Notes: generated by a model not told the origin, from the letters alone. A stretch of 64,000 nt of DNA from Pseudomonas sp. PSKL.D1 (GCF_028898945.1 NZ_CP118607.1:4822001-4886000); one strand, 5' to 3'; positions 40,543 to 51,540 are shown, counted from the first letter of the stretch. A program made the numbers and translations.

Positions 40543-40567
40543 ATTCCCGAGCATTTAAGTCAACTAT
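40543..40567 (-). promoter_or_regulatory. IscR type 1-like binding site, promoter-proximal
   Basis: On the minus strand the 25-mer begins ATAGTTGACTTAAATG and ends CTCGGGAAT, close to the E. coli-derived consensus ATASYYGACT..AGTCRRSTAT. It lies 46-70 bases before the iscR start, where it would cover the promoter. Confidence 0.7.
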
Positions 40568-40592
40568 AAGACCTACTGCTTTAGTCGGGTTT
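40568..40592 (-). promoter_or_regulatory. IscR type 1-like binding site, promoter-distal
   Basis: On the minus strand the 25-mer begins AAACCCGACTAAAGCAGT and ends AGGTCTT. The GACT..AGT core is intact. It abuts the first site without a gap, so both could be occupied by adjacent dimers. Confidence 0.65.
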
Positions 40593-40626
40593 GCATCGGG
40601 GAGGCGGGCGCGATTGTAGCAGCAAA

Positions 40627-40646
40627 GGGGCGTGAGCACACGCCCC
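40627..40646 (-). terminator. terminator of cysE
   Basis: GGGGCGTG, loop TGCT, CACGCCCC on the minus strand, followed by TTTGCTG, 31 bases after the cysE stop and before the iscR promoter. Confidence 0.7.
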
Positions 40647-40676
40647 ATGTGTCGGTATGCCAGCAGCGCGGCGTAA

Positions 40677-41462
40677 TCAATGCGGCTGAGTGTCGCGCCG
40701 AGAGGCCTGCGCAGCTTCGCTGAAGTCATCTTCCGGCAGGGCTGGAAGCTCCTTGGCGCAATAGTCACTGCCCATCTTGGTCAGGGCGCCACACATGCCC
40801 TCCAGGCGCTCGTCTACCGCCTGCAGGTGGTCGAGCATCTGCCCGATGGCACGGGCAACGGGGTCGGGCATATCGCCACTTACGCCGTAGGCATCGAAGC
40901 CGATCTTTTCCGCCATGGCCTTGCGCCGGGCTTCAAGCTCGCTGTCTTCGGCCTTGACGATGATCCGGCCGGGGATACCCACCGCAGTTGCGCCTGCCGG
41001 CACAGCCTTGGTCACCACCGCATTGGACCCGATCTTGGCGCCGGCACCAACCGTGAAAGGCCCGAGCACCTTGGCGCCCGCCCCCACCACAACACCGTTT
41101 TCCAGGGTCGGGTGACGCTTGCCTTTATTCCAGCTGGTACCGCCCAGGGTCACACCTTGATAAAGGGTGACGTCATCACCGATTTCGGCGGTTTCACCAA
41201 TGACGATGCCCATGCCGTGGTCGATGAAGAAGCGCCGACCAATGGTGGCACCCGGATGGATCTCGATACCGGTCATCCAGCGGCCGAAGTTCGACACCAG
41301 GCGCGCCAGCCACTTGAAATCGCGGCGCCACAGGGCATTGCCCAACCGATGCAGCCAGATGGCATGCATGCCGGGGTAGCAGGTCAGCACCTCGAAGGCG
41401 TTACGCGCCGCCGGGTCACGATGGAACACACTCTGGATATCTTCACGCAGACGTTCGAACAT
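40677..41462 (-). CDS. cysE: serine O-acetyltransferase CysE
   Basis: First enzyme of cysteine synthesis, 261 aa, with the left-handed beta-helix hexapeptide repeats ([41 protein letters not shown]). The N-terminal helical region [21 protein letters not shown] and the RLGNALWRR segment are characteristic. The gene is three bases after trmJ; cysteine from this pathway feeds IscS encoded next. Confidence 0.95.
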   Translation of the reverse strand: MFERLREDIQSVFHRDPAARNAFEVLTCYPGMHAIWLHRLGNALWRRDFKWLARLVSNFGRWMTGIEIHPGATIGRRFFIDHGMGIVIGETAEIGDDVTLYQGVTLGGTSWNKGKRHPTLENGVVVGAGAKVLGPFTVGAGAKIGSNAVVTKAVPAGATAVGIPGRIIVKAEDSELEARRKAMAEKIGFDAYGVSGDMPDPVARAIGQMLDHLQAVDERLEGMCGALTKMGSDYCAKELPALPEDDFSEAAQASRRDTQPH

Positions 41463-41465
41463 CTG

Positions 41466-42221
41466 TCAGCCCTTCCTTTTATGCGGCTCACCCCGTGCGA
41501 CCTTCTGGGTCTCGGTGAGGATGCCGCGCAAAATGCTCATTTCCGGACGCTCGACCGAGCTTCGCCCATACAGCCGGCGCAGGCGCGCCATCAGGTGCTT
41601 GGGTTTTGCCGGATCAAGGAAGCCAATGTCCACCAGGGTTTTTTCCAGGTGGTCATAGAACAGCTCCATTTCATCCATGGTCGCCAGCTCGCTGGCGTCA
41701 CCCTTCTCGACTTGCGGCGCCGAACCCTCCGCTGCCAGCCAGGCCATGCGCACCTCGTAAGAGAGCACTTGTACGGCGGCAGCGAGGTTAAGCGAGCTGA
41801 AATCGGGATTGGAGGGAATGTGCACATGGAAGTGACATCGCTGCAGTTCTTCATTAGTCAGGCCGGCATGCTCGCGCCCGAACACCAGGGCGATCTCTTC
41901 GCCCTTGGTGGCGTGTTCCACAGCCTTGGCCCCGCACTCGCGGGGACCGATCAACGGCCAGGGGATGCTGCGCTCACGCGCACTGGTACCCATGACCAGG
42001 CTGCAACCGACCAGTGCGTCTTCGAGGCTTTCGACCACCTGCGCACCGGCCAGCACATCATCGGCACCCGAGGCACGCGCACTGGCTTCGCTGGAGGGGA
42101 AGTCTTTTGGCTGCACCAGCACCAGACGCGACAAGCCCATGTTTTTCATGGCACGCGCAGCGCCGCCGATGTTGCCGGGGTGGCTGGTATTGACCAGAAC
42201 AACACGAATATTTTGCAGCAA
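41466..42221 (-). CDS. trmJ: tRNA (cytidine/uridine-32-2'-O)-methyltransferase TrmJ
   Basis: SPOUT methyltransferase, 251 aa: NIRVVLVNTSHPGNIGGAARAMKNMG at the N-terminus and the knot motifs ALVFGREHAGLTNEEL and NLAAAVQVLSYEVR. I start it at the TTG at 42221 (MLQNIRVV), the family-conserved point; the reported-length frame from 42317 would add 32 residues reaching into the suhB promoter region. Divergent from suhB. Confidence 0.93.
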   Translation of the reverse strand: MLQNIRVVLVNTSHPGNIGGAARAMKNMGLSRLVLVQPKDFPSSEASARASGADDVLAGAQVVESLEDALVGCSLVMGTSARERSIPWPLIGPRECGAKAVEHATKGEEIALVFGREHAGLTNEELQRCHFHVHIPSNPDFSSLNLAAAVQVLSYEVRMAWLAAEGSAPQVEKGDASELATMDEMELFYDHLEKTLVDIGFLDPAKPKHLMARLRRLYGRSSVERPEMSILRGILTETQKVARGEPHKRKG

Positions 42222-42372
42222 GGTGTTGTGCTCACAGATGCGGTTTTTGAGGGTTACGATCTTACAGAACCGACCAGCGTAACGCCATGAAAGCAAATGT
42301 GACACTTCAGCCGACAAATTTTTCTGCTAGAATGTGCGGCTTTCTTCTTTAACATCTCCAGGTGACCCCCCC

Positions 42373-43191
42373 ATGCAGCCTATGCTGAATATCGCCCTGC
42401 GCGCCGCTCGCAGCGCCAGTGAACTGATTTTCCGCTCCATCGAACGCCTGGATACCATCAAGGTCGACGAGAAAGAGGCTAAGGACTACGTCTCCGAGGT
42501 TGATCGCGCCGCCGAGCAGAGCATCGTCAACGCCCTGCGCAAAGCCTACCCGAACCACTCCATCCAGGGCGAAGAAACCGGCCTGCACGCCGGCACCGGC
42601 GAAGAAGGCAAGGACTACCTGTGGATCATCGACCCGCTCGATGGCACCACCAACTTCCTGCGCGGCATCCCGCACTTCGCCGTCAGCATCGCTTGCAAAT
42701 ACCGTGGTCGCCTTGAGCACGCCGTGATCGTCGACCCGGTTCGCCAGGAAGAATTCACCGCCAGCCGTGGCCGTGGCGCACAACTGAATGGTCGCCGCCT
42801 GCGCGTGAGCTCGCGCACCAGCCTGGAAGGCGCCCTGCTGGGTACCGGCTTCCCGTTCCGTGACAACCAGATGGCTGACATGGACAACTACCTGGGCATG
42901 TTCCGCGCACTGACCGGCCAGACCGCCGGCATCCGCCGTGCCGGCTCCGCCTCGCTGGACCTGGCCTACGTTGCCGCCGGCCGTTTCGATGCCTTCTGGG
43001 AATCGGGCCTGTCCGAGTGGGACATGGCTGCGGGCGTACTGCTGATTCAGGAAGCAGGCGGCCTGGTCAGCGACTTCAACGGTGGCCACGACTTCCTCGA
43101 CAAAGGCCACATCGTTGCCGGCAACATCAAGTGCTTCAAGGCCGTGCTGACTGCCATTCAGCCGCATCTGCCAGAGCACATGAAGCGCTAA
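42373..43191 (+). CDS. suhB: inositol-1-monophosphatase family protein SuhB
   Basis: 272-aa Mg-dependent phosphatase and rRNA-transcription factor. Metal-site motifs are GEETG (motif with Glu near 69), WIIDPLDGTTNF (IDPLDGT) and the C-terminal WDMAAGVLLIQEAGG. The start ATG 42373 follows AGGTGA; an earlier in-frame ATG at 42334 lacks this. Monocistronic, followed by a strong terminator. Confidence 0.95.
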   Translation: MQPMLNIALRAARSASELIFRSIERLDTIKVDEKEAKDYVSEVDRAAEQSIVNALRKAYPNHSIQGEETGLHAGTGEEGKDYLWIIDPLDGTTNFLRGIPHFAVSIACKYRGRLEHAVIVDPVRQEEFTASRGRGAQLNGRRLRVSSRTSLEGALLGTGFPFRDNQMADMDNYLGMFRALTGQTAGIRRAGSASLDLAYVAAGRFDAFWESGLSEWDMAAGVLLIQEAGGLVSDFNGGHDFLDKGHIVAGNIKCFKAVLTAIQPHLPEHMKR

Positions 43192-43210
43192 GCGCGGATT
43201 GCAGGCATCA

Positions 43211-43238
43211 AAAAGCGCCCCTCGGGGCGCTTTTTTTT
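43211..43238 (+). terminator. rho-independent terminator of suhB
   Basis: GCGCCCC, TC, GGGGCGC (43215-43230), with A4 before and T8 after. Confidence 0.94.
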
Positions 43239-43261
43239 GGCAGGCGGTTTTGTGCCTGCCT

Positions 43262-43341
43262 CACTGGCCTCATCGCGGATAAATCCGCTCCTACAGACGG
43301 CACACCCTGTAGGAGCGGATTTATCCGCGATGAGGCCAGTG
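43262..43341. repeat. perfect 35-bp REP palindrome
   Basis: The 35-base arms 43262-43296 and 43307-43341 are exact reverse complements with a 10-base loop. This is the most perfect REP copy in the window, between the convergent suhB and glycine-zipper genes. Confidence 0.95.
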
Positions 43342-43361
43342 CGACCAACATCAGTTCAGGA

Positions 43362-43904
43362 TCACTCCCCGGCCTGGCTGAGAATCAACTTGCCATTCTT
43401 GTCCAGCGGAATGGTCGAACCCGGCTCGCGATCCATCTTCACCTTGCCTACCTGATCACCAATGGAATAGGTGACATTGTAGCCCACCACCTTCTCACTG
43501 ATGTCATTCACTGTGTTGCAGCGAGTTTGCGTAGTGGTGTAGGTATCACGCTCCTGCATGCCCTCCTGGACCTTGTTACCGGCATAACCGCCACCGACCG
43601 CACCGGCCACGGTGGCAATCTTCTTGCCCGTGCCGCCGCCGATCTGGTTACCCAGCAAACCACCGGCAATGGCACCCACCACGGTACCGGCAATCTGGTG
43701 CTGGTCCTTGACCGGGGCCTGACGGGTTACCGTTACATCCTTGCAGACCTCACGCGGTGTCTTCACCTGCTGTTTGATCGGCTGAACATCGGTGACCTGG
43801 GCATACTCGGGGCCTTTGTTCACCAAGCTGTAGGTCGCCACAGCACCTCCGGCGGTTACACCGACAGCACCTAGTACCGCACCCACCAGCATTGATTTAT
43901 TCAC
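43362..43904 (-). CDS. glycine-zipper 2TM-domain surface protein
   Basis: 180 aa. The N-terminus is hydrophobic (VGAVLGAVGVTAGGAVATYSLV), and a glycine-zipper segment lies near the middle (GTVVGAIAGGLLGNQIGGGTG, KKIATVAGAVGGGYAGNKVQEG). It resembles SlyB/RcnB-type 17-kDa surface antigens but lacks a lipobox. The start is GTG 43904, five bases after AGGAGG; the ORF extending to 43985 reads through the secF terminator. Function unknown; envelope-stress association is inferred from relatives. Confidence 0.85.
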   Translation of the reverse strand: MNKSMLVGAVLGAVGVTAGGAVATYSLVNKGPEYAQVTDVQPIKQQVKTPREVCKDVTVTRQAPVKDQHQIAGTVVGAIAGGLLGNQIGGGTGKKIATVAGAVGGGYAGNKVQEGMQERDTYTTTQTRCNTVNDISEKVVGYNVTYSIGDQVGKVKMDREPGSTIPLDKNGKLILSQAGE

Positions 43905-43960
43905 GTGAACCTCCTGATCGTACCCGCGGGGGCTACCCCGCCTTCTCCCAGCCTTGGAGC

Positions 43961-43992
43961 AAAAAAAAAGGCGCGAGTTCAACACTCGCGCC
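43961..43992 (-). terminator. terminator of the secDF operon
   Basis: GGCGCGAGT, loop, ACTCGCGCC (43970-43992) followed on the minus strand by nine T, 33 bases after the secF stop. Confidence 0.94.
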
Positions 43993-44024
43993 TTTCTGAT
44001 CGCCGAACGGCGTAGGACCAGGCG

Positions 44025-44933
44025 TTACGGACGCTCGTCCACACCGTCAGTCTTGGCAGGAGGGATCAGGTCTTCACTGTTCAGGTTCAGCCAGATCAAC
44101 ACCACGTTGGCGATGTAGATCGACGAGTAGGTACCCGCCATGACGCCGATGAACAGCGCCAGGGAGAAGCCAAACAGGTTGTCGCCACCAAAGAACAGCA
44201 GCGCAGCAATGGCCAGCAGGGTCGACACTGAAGTGGCGATGGTGCGCAACAGGGTCTGGGTGGTCGAGACGTTGATATTCTCGATCAGCGAGGCCTTGCG
44301 CATTACACGGAAGTTCTCGCGCACACGGTCGAACACGACGATGGTGTCGTTGAGCGAGTAGCCGATGATGGCCAGTACCGCCGCCAGCACCGTCAGGTCG
44401 AAGGTGATCTGGAAGAACGACAGGATACCCAGAGTCACCACTACGTCGTGGATCAGCGAAACGATCGCGCCCACGGCGAATTTCCACTGGAAGCGGAAGG
44501 CCAGGTAAATAAGGATACCGCCCAACGCCAGCAGCATGCCCATGCCGCCCTGGTCGCGCAGTTCTTCACCCACCTGCGGGCCAACGAACTCGACACGCTT
44601 GATGGTGGCAGGGTTGTCGCCACCGGCAGCCTGCAGGGCCGCGGCAACCTTGTTACCCAGTTGCGGGTCATCACCCGGCATACGCACCAGCAGGTCGGTG
44701 GTGGCGCCGAAGCTCTGCACCACAGCCTCGTGGAAGCCCGAACTCACCAGCTCGGTACGCACCTTTTGCAGGTCGGCCGGGCGCTCGTAGGTCAGCTCGA
44801 TCAGCGTACCGCCGGTGAAATCCAGGCCAAAGTTAAGGCCCTTCTGCCACCAGCTGAACAGTGCCAGCACGGTGAGGAGCACGGTAATGCCGAACGCGAC
44901 ATTACGTACACCCATGAAGTTGATGGTTTTCAT
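44025..44933 (-). CDS. secF: protein translocase subunit SecF
   Basis: 302-aa inner-membrane protein with six membrane segments. It has the RND-type LNFGLDFTGGTLIEL motif after TM1 and GYSLNDTIVVFDRVREN in the TM4 region. Works with SecD and YajC to drive proton-dependent late translocation. Nine bases after secD. Confidence 0.96.
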   Translation of the reverse strand: MKTINFMGVRNVAFGITVLLTVLALFSWWQKGLNFGLDFTGGTLIELTYERPADLQKVRTELVSSGFHEAVVQSFGATTDLLVRMPGDDPQLGNKVAAALQAAGGDNPATIKRVEFVGPQVGEELRDQGGMGMLLALGGILIYLAFRFQWKFAVGAIVSLIHDVVVTLGILSFFQITFDLTVLAAVLAIIGYSLNDTIVVFDRVRENFRVMRKASLIENINVSTTQTLLRTIATSVSTLLAIAALLFFGGDNLFGFSLALFIGVMAGTYSSIYIANVVLIWLNLNSEDLIPPAKTDGVDERP

Positions 44934-44942
44934 GTCAGCTCC

Positions 44943-46808
44943 TCAAACCCACAGCTTCTTGATGTCACGCCCGCCACAGGTCAGGTTGACCATGGCGCGG
45001 GTCACCATGACGGCGGTGAACATCGAGGTGAAAATCCCGAGGGACATGGTGACGGCAAAGCCCTTGACCGGGCCGGTACCCATGGCGAACAGGATACCGC
45101 CGACCAGCAGACTGGTCAGGTTGGCGTCGATGATCGCGGTATAGGCACGGTTGAAGCCTTCATGGATGGCGCGCTGCACCGACATGCCGGCCTTCAGCTC
45201 TTCGCGGATACGCGAGAAGATCAGCACGTTGGCGTCGACCGCCATACCCATGGTCAACACGATACCCGCAATACCCGGCAGGGTCAGGGTTGCGCCCAAC
45301 AGCGACATCAGCGCCAGCAGCAGCACCATGTTGCCCGCCAGGGCAACGGTGGCGATCACGCCAAAGCCACGGTAGATGGCGATGATGAACAGCGAGACGA
45401 ACAGCATGCCCCACAGGGAGGCGTCGATACCCTTGGTGATGTTGTCGGCACCCAGGCTTGGGCCGATGGTACGCTCTTCAGCGAAGTACATCGGCGCGGC
45501 CAGGCCACCGGCACGCAGCAGCAGGGCCAGTTCGGACGATTCGCCCTGGCCATTCAGGCCGGTGATACGGAACTGGCTGCCCAGCGGCGACTGGATGGTC
45601 GCCAGGCTGATGATTTTCTTCTCTTCCTGGAAGCTTTGTACCGCCACTTCCTTCTCGACGCCGTCAACGGTCTGCTTGACGTAGCGGGTGACCGGCTTCT
45701 GCTCGATGAAGATCACCGCCATGCTGCGGCCCACGTTGGTGCGGGTAGCGCGACTCATCAGCTCGCCACCGTGGCCATCCAGGCGGATGTTCACCTGCGG
45801 GCGGCCATGCTCATCGAAGCTGGCCTGGGCGTCGGTAACCTGGTCACCGGTGATGATCAGGCCACGCTCGACCTGGGCAGAACGATTACCTTCACGGAAT
45901 TCGAACACCTCGGTAGTGGCTTTCGACGCACCGGGTTCGGCACCAAAGCGGAACTCCAGGTTGGCGGTCTTGCCGAGAATACGCTTGGCTTCGGCAGTGT
46001 CCTGCACGCCTGGCAGCTCGACCACGATGCGGTTGGCGCCCTGGCGCTGTACCAGCGGCTCGGCCACGCCCAGCTCGTTCACCCGGTTACGCACGGTGGT
46101 GAGGTTCTGCTTGATCGAGTATTCGCGGATCTCGGCGACTTTCGCCTGAGTCAGCGCCAGACGCAGCACGGCGAGCTCGTTGCGCTCGTTGGTGGTCAGG
46201 TCGAAATCGTTGAAATTCTTGCGGATCAGGGCACGTGCCTGCTCGCGGGTGGCATCGTCACTGAAGCCCAGCATGATCCCGCCATCCTGCTGCGGCAGGC
46301 TGCGGTAGCGGATGCGCTCTTTGCGCAGCAAGGTCTTGACCTCGCCTTCATAGACTTTCATGCGGGCGCTCATGGCTTTGTCCATGTCCACTTCCAGCAG
46401 GAAGTGCACACCACCGGACAGGTCCAGGCCCAGCTTCATCGGGCTTGCGCCCAGGTTGCGCAGCCATTGCGGGGTAGTTTGGGCCAGGTTCAGGGCCACG
46501 ACGTAATCATCGCCCAGTGCCTTGCGCACTACATCCTTGGCTGGCAGTTGGTCTTCCTGGTTGGTCAGGCGCACCAGCGCACTGCCCTTCTCGCCCAGGC
46601 TGCCGCTCTTCACGGTGATACCGGCATCGACCAGCGCCTTGGTGGCACGGTCAAGGTCGCCCTGGCTTACATGCAGCGCCGAGCTGGCACCGCTGATTTG
46701 CACGGCCGGGTCATCCGGGTAGAGGTTGGGAGCGGAATAAATAAAACCGACCGCCAGTACCAGCACGATCAGTGCGTATTTCCACAGAGGGTATTTGTTC
46801 AGCATCAC
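44943..46808 (-). CDS. secD: protein translocase subunit SecD
   Basis: 621 aa: TM1 at residues 8-27, the large periplasmic P1 domain (LGLDLSGGVHFLLEVD onward) and five C-terminal membrane segments with GIVLTMGMAVDANVLIFSRIREE. Length normal for gamma-proteobacteria. Confidence 0.96.
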   Translation of the reverse strand: MMLNKYPLWKYALIVLVLAVGFIYSAPNLYPDDPAVQISGASSALHVSQGDLDRATKALVDAGITVKSGSLGEKGSALVRLTNQEDQLPAKDVVRKALGDDYVVALNLAQTTPQWLRNLGASPMKLGLDLSGGVHFLLEVDMDKAMSARMKVYEGEVKTLLRKERIRYRSLPQQDGGIMLGFSDDATREQARALIRKNFNDFDLTTNERNELAVLRLALTQAKVAEIREYSIKQNLTTVRNRVNELGVAEPLVQRQGANRIVVELPGVQDTAEAKRILGKTANLEFRFGAEPGASKATTEVFEFREGNRSAQVERGLIITGDQVTDAQASFDEHGRPQVNIRLDGHGGELMSRATRTNVGRSMAVIFIEQKPVTRYVKQTVDGVEKEVAVQSFQEEKKIISLATIQSPLGSQFRITGLNGQGESSELALLLRAGGLAAPMYFAEERTIGPSLGADNITKGIDASLWGMLFVSLFIIAIYRGFGVIATVALAGNMVLLLALMSLLGATLTLPGIAGIVLTMGMAVDANVLIFSRIREELKAGMSVQRAIHEGFNRAYTAIIDANLTSLLVGGILFAMGTGPVKGFAVTMSLGIFTSMFTAVMVTRAMVNLTCGGRDIKKLWV

Positions 46809-46869
46809 GCCGCCCGTTCAAGACGCGGGGCGCTTTGCGCGCCCCGACTGGAAAAATGAAACCGGTAAC

Positions 46870-47205
46870 TCAGATAGCCTTGAGCGTACCTTTTGGCAGG
46901 GTCGCGGCAATGGCGCCCTTCTGGAACTTCAGCTCGACGGTGTCGGACACTTCCAGTACCACGAAGTCATCGGAAACCTTGACGATCTTGCCGGCGATAC
47001 CGCCGTTGGTGACAACTTCGTCACCTTTCTGCAAGTTGCTGAGCAGGTTCTTCTGCTCTTTGGCACGCTTGGCCTGCGGGCGCCAGATCATCAGGTAGAA
47101 GATGACCAGGAAACCAACCAGGAAGATCCACTCAAAACCGGTACCAGCTGGGCCGGCGGCCGGTGCAGCAGCGTCCGCGTAGGCGGCGGGGATGAAGAAG
47201 CTCAT
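46870..47205 (-). CDS. yajC: preprotein translocase subunit YajC
   Basis: 111-aa single-pass protein (membrane segment FEWIFLVGFLVIFYLMIW near 24-41) with the conserved RPQAKRAKEQKNLLSNLQKGDEVVTNGGI stretch. First Sec gene of the operon, 43 bases after tgt. Confidence 0.95.
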   Translation of the reverse strand: MSFFIPAAYADAAAPAAGPAGTGFEWIFLVGFLVIFYLMIWRPQAKRAKEQKNLLSNLQKGDEVVTNGGIAGKIVKVSDDFVVLEVSDTVELKFQKGAIAATLPKGTLKAI

Positions 47206-47248
47206 TGGGCACTCCTAATGTGAACTTTCTAATAATGGATGCGAACAG

Positions 47249-49428
<2,180 letters not shown>

Positions 49429-49496
49429 GATGATGTTCGGGTTCGACAGGGCCGGGAAGTTTAGCCCAATGCGTGAAAATTGACCATGAAAGCCGA

Positions 49497-49525
49497 TTGA
49501 CCGACACGCGGCACCTCTCTATACT
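49497..49525 (+). promoter_or_regulatory. sigma-70 promoter of tRNA-Leu
   Basis: TTGACC (49497-49502), a 17-base spacer and TATACT (49520-49525), then 11 bases to the mature tRNA 5' end. A near-consensus stable-RNA promoter. Confidence 0.85.
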
Positions 49526-49536
49526 GCGCGCCACAC

Positions 49537-49621
49537 GCCCTGATGGCGGAATTGGTAGACGCGGCGGATTCAAAATCCGTTTTCGAAAGGAGTGGGAGTT
49601 CGAGTCTCCCTCGGGGCACCA
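49537..49621 (+). tRNA. tRNA-Leu, anticodon CAA
   Basis: Acceptor stem GCCCTGA pairs with TCGGGGC. A leucine-type D-arm follows (GGCGGAATTGGTAGAC), then anticodon loop TTCAAAA with CAA, a long variable arm and T-loop TTCGAGT, with CCA encoded (49619-49621). Its last 14 bases are part of the 15-bp attL core of the adjacent island. Confidence 0.97.
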
Positions 49622-49622
49622 A
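49608..49622 (+). repeat. island attachment site attL (tRNA 3' end)
   Basis: CCCTCGGGGCACCAA, identical to 57364-57378. The first mismatch on either side is at 49607 (T versus C) and 49623 (T versus A). Confidence 0.92.
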
Positions 49623-49633
49623 TACGTGTACAT

Positions 49634-49689
49634 AGCCGTCCAATGACGGCTACGCAATACCCCTAAAGCCCGCTAACTGCGGGCTTTTT
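49634..49689 (+). terminator. island-encoded terminator replacing the native tRNA terminator
   Basis: A first hairpin AGCCGTC/GACGGCT (49634-49651), then AAAGCCCGC, loop TAACT, GCGGGCTTT (49665-49687) with a T run. It lies inside the island, directly after attL. Confidence 0.8.
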
Positions 49690-49730
49690 GGTCTCTGGGG
49701 TTCCACCCCCGTCCCTTGTCAGCCACTCTC

Positions 49731-49752
49731 TTTTTGGTACATTTTCTGTACA
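49731..49752 (+). promoter_or_regulatory. tandem TTTTNNGTACA motifs, candidate integrase arm sites (left)
   Basis: TTTTTGGTACA at 49731-49741 is followed directly by TTTTCTGTACA at 49742-49752. The same pattern recurs as a pair at the right end of the island. A further GTACA lies at 49777-49781, just before the integrase start. The region probably also controls int. Confidence 0.6.
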
Positions 49753-49784
49753 GATTCCAGTTCGAGGATTGGAGGTGTACAGAT

Positions 49785-51104
49785 ATGCCCCTCACCACCT
49801 TGCAAATCAAAGGCTCCAAGCCGACCGACAAGCAATACATGCTTGGTGATAGTTCGGGTCTTGGCCTACTGGTTCACCCCAACGGAAGCAAGTATTGGCA
49901 TTTTCGGTACACCTTCCGTGGCCGAGCGATGAAGATGTCGCTCGGTGTCTGGCCGGTAGTGTCGCTACAGGAGGCTCGTGACAAGGCCGCAGAGTGCCGA
50001 CGACTTGTGAAAAACGACATCAACCCGGGAGCAAAGGCTCGGGCTGATAAACGTGAAAAGCGAGAAGCCGGACTCAATACTTTCAAGCGCGCAGCTGAAT
50101 ACTGGTATCAGTTCAAAGCTGACTCTGGCCGCGCACGGGCGACACTGAAGAAGATTCGCGACTACCTAGACAAGGATCTCCTACCAGCGCTGGGCTCTAA
50201 GCAACTGGAGGAAATCACACGAGCTGACTGCGCTCGGTTGCAAGCCAGCATCGAAAAGCGTGGTGCTTTCAATGTTGCCGACAAAGCACGCACTTGGCTC
50301 AAGCAGATCTTCAGCCAGGCAATAGCGCGCGGATTGTGCGAGCACAATCCAGCTTCAGAGCTTCATACGATCGCTTTAGCACCTCCCCCACCCCAGCACT
50401 ACCCCCACCTGCGCGAAAGCGAGCTTCCGGAATTCCTTCAAGCACTGAGCAAGACCACTAGCCGCCTACCTGCTCGAGTGGCCACCTGGATGGCTATCCT
50501 CACTGCCGCTCGCCCTGGCATGGTCCGCTATGCGACTTGGGAAGATATCGATTTTGAGGAAGGTACGTGGACCGTTCCGGCAGAGCGAATGAAGATGCGC
50601 CGGGATTACACTTCCCCACTCCCGAACCAGCTTCTTGCGATGCTGATCAAACTTCACCAACTAACCGGCCTCAGTCGCTATCTATTTCCCGGAAACGGTA
50701 ATAAGCGCCCCGTGATCTGCGAGAACACGATCAACCTCGTCTTCGTGAAGATTGGCTATGAGGGGTGCATAGTGAGCCACGGTGTACGGCACACGGCGAG
50801 CACCCTGCTGCGGGAGCATGGATGGTTGAAGGATCATGTGGAAAGTCAGCTGGCCCATGTCGAAGGCGGCATTGCCGGTGAGTACAACCAAGCGCTGTAC
50901 ATGACACAAAGGCGAATCATGATGCAGTGGTACGCCGACTACCTCGACGCACTCCGGGAGGGGATGACCCTCAGCTTGCGTGATCAGTTTGACACCCGAG
51001 TCAATCAGTTTCTCTCCCACAAGGCGTCAGTGCTATTGGGCCCCAGTGCTAGTAGCGTTAATCGCTGCGAGCTGGAAGAACAACGCGGCGCGTATCAGCG
51101 ATAG
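49785..51104 (+). CDS. P4-type tyrosine integrase of the island
   Basis: 439 aa. N-terminal DUF4102 arm-binding domain (about 1-90, PLTTLQIKGSKPTDKQYMLGDSSGLGLLV), a core-binding SAM-like domain (about 100-190) and the catalytic domain. Catalytic residues seen: Arg in LTAARPGMVRYATW, the H-x-x-R pair in VSHGVRHTAST, His in SQLAHVEG and the nucleophile Tyr in GEYNQALYMTQRR (the family position). It is 163 bases from the tRNA-Leu 3' end and reads away from it, the standard layout. The start ATG 49785 follows GGAGG. Length normal; no sign of decay. Confidence 0.95.
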   Translation: MPLTTLQIKGSKPTDKQYMLGDSSGLGLLVHPNGSKYWHFRYTFRGRAMKMSLGVWPVVSLQEARDKAAECRRLVKNDINPGAKARADKREKREAGLNTFKRAAEYWYQFKADSGRARATLKKIRDYLDKDLLPALGSKQLEEITRADCARLQASIEKRGAFNVADKARTWLKQIFSQAIARGLCEHNPASELHTIALAPPPPQHYPHLRESELPEFLQALSKTTSRLPARVATWMAILTAARPGMVRYATWEDIDFEEGTWTVPAERMKMRRDYTSPLPNQLLAMLIKLHQLTGLSRYLFPGNGNKRPVICENTINLVFVKIGYEGCIVSHGVRHTASTLLREHGWLKDHVESQLAHVEGGIAGEYNQALYMTQRRIMMQWYADYLDALREGMTLSLRDQFDTRVNQFLSHKASVLLGPSASSVNRCELEEQRGAYQR

Positions 51105-51142
51105 TTCGACCGTAAGGTCTTCGAGGCTTTGTTTTCCTCGCG

Positions 51143-51187
51143 GGTCCATCGAAACAGGGCTGCAAAGCCGCCCTGTTTCGATGGACC
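51143..51187. repeat. 18-bp perfect inverted repeat after the integrase
   Basis: GGTCCATCGAAACAGGGC (51143-51160) and its exact reverse complement (51170-51187) around the 9-base loop TGCAAAGCC, 39 bases after the integrase stop. No T run follows, so it is not a standard terminator. Confidence 0.85.
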
Positions 51188-51540
51188 TCACCTAAAAATC
51201 AAAAAAGCCCAATCGGCCACTGGAAACTACGGGATTCCGTACACGCCCAATGCCATTTTCAACCACAAAATCCTGCGGGCGAGTCGCTTGACCCTCTTGG
51301 ATTGCGGGCGTAGAAAAGACAGTGCAAAGGCTGTCGTTGACAGCACCCCAGGTGACCCGAGCCTTCAAGGTCACGCCGCTCGCGCGGTGGTTCAGCCCAA
51401 GTACGATTCGCATCCGGCAGCTCGTACGGTCACTACCCATGTGATGGATGCTCTTACACATATGGCCCTCGTGCGCCAGCTACACCGTACCTCGCTGCCC
51501 TGCAGCAACCTATCCGCTTGGCCGACTATTGCGCCAACCT

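Noticed and set aside
44448..46859. An 803-codon plus-strand frame antisense to secF and secD
   Set aside because: SecD and SecF are certain on the minus strand; the antisense product is rich in His and Gln with no recognisable domain.
51192..51461. An 89-codon minus-strand gene in the island
   Set aside because: No domain, no clear ribosome site, and overlapping open frames on the other strand; described as an uncertain stretch rather than a gene.
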